Below, piece by piece: positions 62,101 through 64,000 of a stretch of 64,000 nt of DNA. Source of the stretch: Cyanobacteriota bacterium (GTDB lineage: Bacteria; Cyanobacteriota; Cyanobacteriia; PCC-6307; Cyanobiaceae); the NCBI GenBank assembly GCA_026389315.1, contig JAPLIC010000065.1, forward strand, positions 1 to 64,000, written 5' to 3'. The notes beneath the pieces were generated by a model that was given only the letters and a program-made list of their open reading frames with translations, was not told the DNA's origin and made no database searches. Made by a program: the position numbers and the translations under genes. Numbering within the stretch: the first letter of the stretch is position 1; every line of letters begins with the position of its first letter.

Positions 62101-63560
62101 ACCAGGCCCCGACCTGGCTTGAGGTCCAGGGGCAGCTGGGCGCTGGCCGCCAGTCCCTCGGCCCGCAGCCGTTCCAGCCGCAGCAGGCCATCCCGCCAGG
62201 CCACCGCCGCGCTCCAGGCCCCCAGCAGGGGGTGCTGGCCGGCCAAATCGGACGCCAGGCTGAGGTCGGGGGCCGCCAGCCGTCCCGCCAGCTGCAGCCG
62301 CCCCGCCAGCGGCTGTTGCCGCAGCCAGACGGGCAAGCGGGCCAGCGGGGGCAGGTCCCTGGCAATCACCTGCCAGGGGCCCTGTAGATTCAGCCCCCTG
62401 CCAATCGAGCCGCTGAGATCGAGGCGGGATGCGCCGCGCCGCGCCTGCACGCTGGCCCCCAGGAGTCCGTCCTTGCCCAATTGGCCCCCCAGCCTGGCGA
62501 GCAGGGGCGAGGGGCCGAGGCCGAGACCCTTGGGCGGTTCGGCCTGCACCAGCAGATCGAGGCGTCGCTGGCGGGTCAGCCGTCCGGCGATCGTTCCTGC
62601 CCAGGCCTGGTACCGCCAGCGACTGGAGGCCAGCTCCAGCTGCTTGTCATTGCAGCGCAAGGGCATGGGCGCCAGGCTCAGGTCCGGGGCGTTGGGACTG
62701 GCTCGCCAGCGGACAGCTTGGGCCTTCAGGAAGCCGCTGCAGCCGGCCACCCCCTGCTGCAGGCTCAGCCGCACCTGGCCATCGGCGAATCCCGCCAGTC
62801 GGGAGGAGGGCGGCAGGGGCAATAAAGGGCTGAGGGGGGGGAGGGCCAAGCCCCGGGCCGTGAAATCCCCCTGCCAACGCTGGCCCTGACCCCATTGGCC
62901 CTGGCCCAAAAGCAGCAGGGCGCCGGGATCCTGGGGCCACTCCAGCCGGGCGCGCACGTCGATGCGACTGGCCGGCAGGTTGAGGTTGGCCTGGCCGCGG
63001 ACCCGGGCCTTCAAGGGCCCCCGACCCGGCTGGGAGAAGCCCCAAAGCCGCACCTTGGCCGGCTCCGGCAGCCGGAAGGTCAGGTTGAGCTTGGGGGGCC
63101 GGCGGCCCGGCGCCACCGTTCCCAGTTTCCAGATCTGCCCCAGGCGGTTGCGGCGCAGGTCGACTTCGGCGCCGATGAAATCCAGCTCCAGCTGGAGGCT
63201 TTGCTGCTGCCAGCTGGCCAGGGGCCGTACCCGGGCCCGCACGCCGCGCACGTTGATGGTTGAATCATCACCCTTGCCAGGCAGGAAACGGCTGGGACCC
63301 ACCTCCAGCCCCCCGGGGCCAAAGCCCTGGTAGGCCCCCAGTTGCAGGGGATGCCCCATGACGGTGCCCACCTGGCGTTCGATCCAGGGTCGCCAGTGGC
63401 CATAGAGCCCGGCCAGCAGCCGATCGGACGCGATCCAGGCCAAAAGCGCCAGACCCCCCACCGCACTGCCGGCCAAAACCAAGGCCAACAACAGCCGAGC
63501 AGGGAGGCGGCGGGGCGAACGAAAGCCCTTGGAAGGCGGGCGCTCAGGCAGCAAGGTCAT
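59163..63560 (-). CDS. tamB: TamB-family translocation and assembly module protein
   Basis: The 1465-residue protein has one N-terminal membrane helix (LLLALVLAGSAVGGLALLAW) and a very long beta-rich body of AsmA/TamB repeats, ending in the DUF490 domain (FNNLRLRFGPDLRVVLPRVA; GRLDPSLRATGVVRLLSGRL; ERLLALVGGNSL). It ends in Phe (QLRLFLRF), as outer-membrane-contacting proteins do. TamB proteins bridge inner and outer membranes for outer-membrane protein or lipid transport. Length is typical for cyanobacteria. Confidence 0.9.
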   Translation of the reverse strand: MTLLPERPPSKGFRSPRRLPARLLLALVLAGSAVGGLALLAWIASDRLLAGLYGHWRPWIERQVGTVMGHPLQLGAYQGFGPGGLEVGPSRFLPGKGDDSTINVRGVRARVRPLASWQQQSLQLELDFIGAEVDLRRNRLGQIWKLGTVAPGRRPPKLNLTFRLPEPAKVRLWGFSQPGRGPLKARVRGQANLNLPASRIDVRARLEWPQDPGALLLLGQGQWGQGQRWQGDFTARGLALPPLSPLLPLPPSSRLAGFADGQVRLSLQQGVAGCSGFLKAQAVRWRASPNAPDLSLAPMPLRCNDKQLELASSRWRYQAWAGTIAGRLTRQRRLDLLVQAEPPKGLGLGPSPLLARLGGQLGKDGLLGASVQARRGASRLDLSGSIGRGLNLQGPWQVIARDLPPLARLPVWLRQQPLAGRLQLAGRLAAPDLSLASDLAGQHPLLGAWSAAVAWRDGLLRLERLRAEGLAASAQLPLDLKPGRGLVMGDLTGQLDLRHYPLGRLSPLVGTRLQGHLDAQGPVTGPLNLLAADLQLRLQQPGAGPVALRETWSGRFQGLVGSGSQKARSGGQLQLVAAAPAPAGRIDTWLDAQWHPVRIQLDRGGGQLSLKGRPSHYDWQAKGLSLQGLALTLAPNQPLRNLQGQLGGRGVLELQPLSVAGTLQIERPGFLGLAARQLRASFAYNRNRYKLRADLVPLTAGRLRVDLKGRPNGPLQSHWVARGLDAGLLRQMAITWDLARGPIPKSMAIGQASDLGSLVWDVLGPSIDQQLEALARAEALANQRQADLRRLSRQELLARLQTSLDADLRLSGPDPGRLRAQLEAKGQLWLGQRDRDVALGSEPLTFRLDGPLRGGQGQFELAGLTLGLLALLAPVPRGLSGGLGLKGTYRLGGAHPELVVDLALDQARIGPQPISLERGRIELRRANIQLDLALRAQGAQSNVALVGQIPLNPSKSGLELRLTSRGDGLTFLSALAGSALEWQQGSADLRLLVRGSLNEPIANGFVRLRRGQCRFLGQKLEQVEATVLFDFKQLEVQQLTARVGRNGLIQGEGKLGLIRPLDGPPSLMVKLRQVPFSMNRLQAMGQGQLSLGGSLRSPELGGEVTVSRGTLNVQPAGLSQGPGGASTSVQRLIEEDWKFDKPLVLLGPDVASATATSLADTVPNFPYLAFNNLRLRFGPDLRVVLPRVASFNTGGSLRISGRLDPSLRATGVVRLLSGRLNLFTTSFSLDPQAPNVAVFTPSLGLVPYLDIAMRTRISDSLGLIAPNGFNPTSRDAFAAGAPTATLTPGAASLRQLNLILVTVSVSGPADRLAENIKMRSTPPLPQERLLALVGGNSLAGLGTGGAGTALATVLGQSLLSPLLSSLSDAMGQRVSLALYPTYVSPEVSVDSNQTSRRLPPQLVLGAEIGYDLSDRVNLSVLAAPNRTDIAPQMTLNYKASDLINIEASVDTQGSWGSQLRLFLRF

Positions 63561-63627
63561 CCACCTTGAACTGTCACCGCCCGGTTCGGCCGCAATATAA
63601 GGGGCCTATGCCGTTTGCCCAGTCCCC

Positions 63628-64000
63628 ATGGCTGCCGATCCCACCTTTCTTCAGGCCGGCCTCTGGCTGGGCGTCGCCACCGGCTTGCTGGCGGCCTTGA
63701 CGGTGGCTGCCTTCATCGTCCGCTGGGGGTTCCGTTTTCGGCTGGTGGGCGTCACGAGCTTCACGGCCCTGTTGGCGATCTCTTGCCTGGCCTTTGCGGT
63801 CAGCTATGTGCCCCGGGTGAGTGTGCCGGGGGCGGTGCAGGTGCCGATTGTCTACGACAACGGCGGGGATCTGGTGGTGGCCGCCGCCCCGGCCGACCTG
63901 GCCCCCGAGGCGATGGCGCCCACGGTCGAGCAGGTGGCCCGCAATCTGCGGGCCAGTGGCCGCGTCAGTCCCAGTGGGGTGGTGCGCGTTCGTTTGCGGG
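63628..64000 (+). CDS. ycf51: Ycf51 (DUF2518) family protein, partial
   Basis: The frame starts MAADPTFLQAGLWLGVATG and has two membrane helices, WGFRFRLVGVTSFTALLAIS, then VPGAVQVPIVYDNGGDLVVA, as in Ycf51, a protein shared by cyanobacteria and red-lineage plastids. It runs off the window at 124 codons, so the 3' end is missing. It is divergent from tamB across 67 bp. Confidence 0.85.
   Translation, partial: MAADPTFLQAGLWLGVATGLLAALTVAAFIVRWGFRFRLVGVTSFTALLAISCLAFAVSYVPRVSVPGAVQVPIVYDNGGDLVVAAAPADLAPEAMAPTVEQVARNLRASGRVSPSGVVRVRLR

Overview
The window is high-GC, densely packed DNA from a cyanobacterium, most likely a Synechococcus/Cyanobium-type alpha-cyanobacterium. Evidence includes psbK (photosystem II), an orange carotenoid protein with its fluorescence recovery protein and a CrtW ketolase, a cyAbrB regulator, a Ycf51 protein, cyanobacterial DUF families (DUF3155, DUF3181, DUF2811, DUF1997, DUF4079), a fibrillin/PAP protein and PEP-CTERM-like sorting signals of the cyanobacterial PLPLLG...RRLRR type. 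No complete mobile element, rRNA or CRISPR array was seen.

Positions 1-11,600 form an accessory cell-surface region. It holds a broken RfbF-type sugar nucleotidyltransferase, an ABC flippase-like transporter, a tandem cluster of Rpn/DUF4351 nuclease genes in three states of decay, a Wzc-type tyrosine autokinase with a 12-unit Tyr-Gly tail, a divergent Wza-type export protein with an orphan partner, a PEP-CTERM-like protein and two secreted proteins of unknown function.

Positions 11,880-20,050 hold nine co-directional minus-strand genes with gaps of at most 38 bp. In transcription order they are OCP, crtW ketolase, FRP, two DUF2231 membrane proteins, cytochrome oxidase subunits II, I and III, and a GMC oxidoreductase. 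Subunit II lacks the CuA ligands and subunit I carries the A2-type YSHPAV motif, which points to the cyanobacterial alternative respiratory terminal oxidase (ARTO). The layout suggests that thermal dissipation of excess phycobilisome energy and oxidative disposal of excess electrons may be expressed together.

Positions 20,200-33,850 are mixed: fibrillin, EcsC, a GH10-like secreted hydrolase, an FAD oxidoreductase, a ScyD/ScyE-like gene cut by an in-frame stop, an arylsulfatase whose 5' end is out of frame at a C9 tract, a Nudix hydrolase, short tandem repeats, possible microproteins, a Gfo/Idh/MocA oxidoreductase, and a two-gene unit encoding a jacalin-like lectin and a DUF4231/SLATT membrane protein.

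Positions 33,900-64,000 are mostly core genome: a phosphorylase-kinase-regulatory-like protein, WecG/TagA transferase, psbK, tgt, cobS, a histidine kinase, DUF3155, an esterase, purH, ispH, sfsA, murJ, tRNA-Arg(ACG), glyA-wecA-cinA, cyAbrB, a 2-hydroxyacid dehydrogenase, proA, a ROK kinase, tamB and a partial ycf51.

A recurring theme is in-frame short tandem repeats (6-27 bp units) inside otherwise ordinary genes. Families were recognised from protein sequence by eye; no database search was run.
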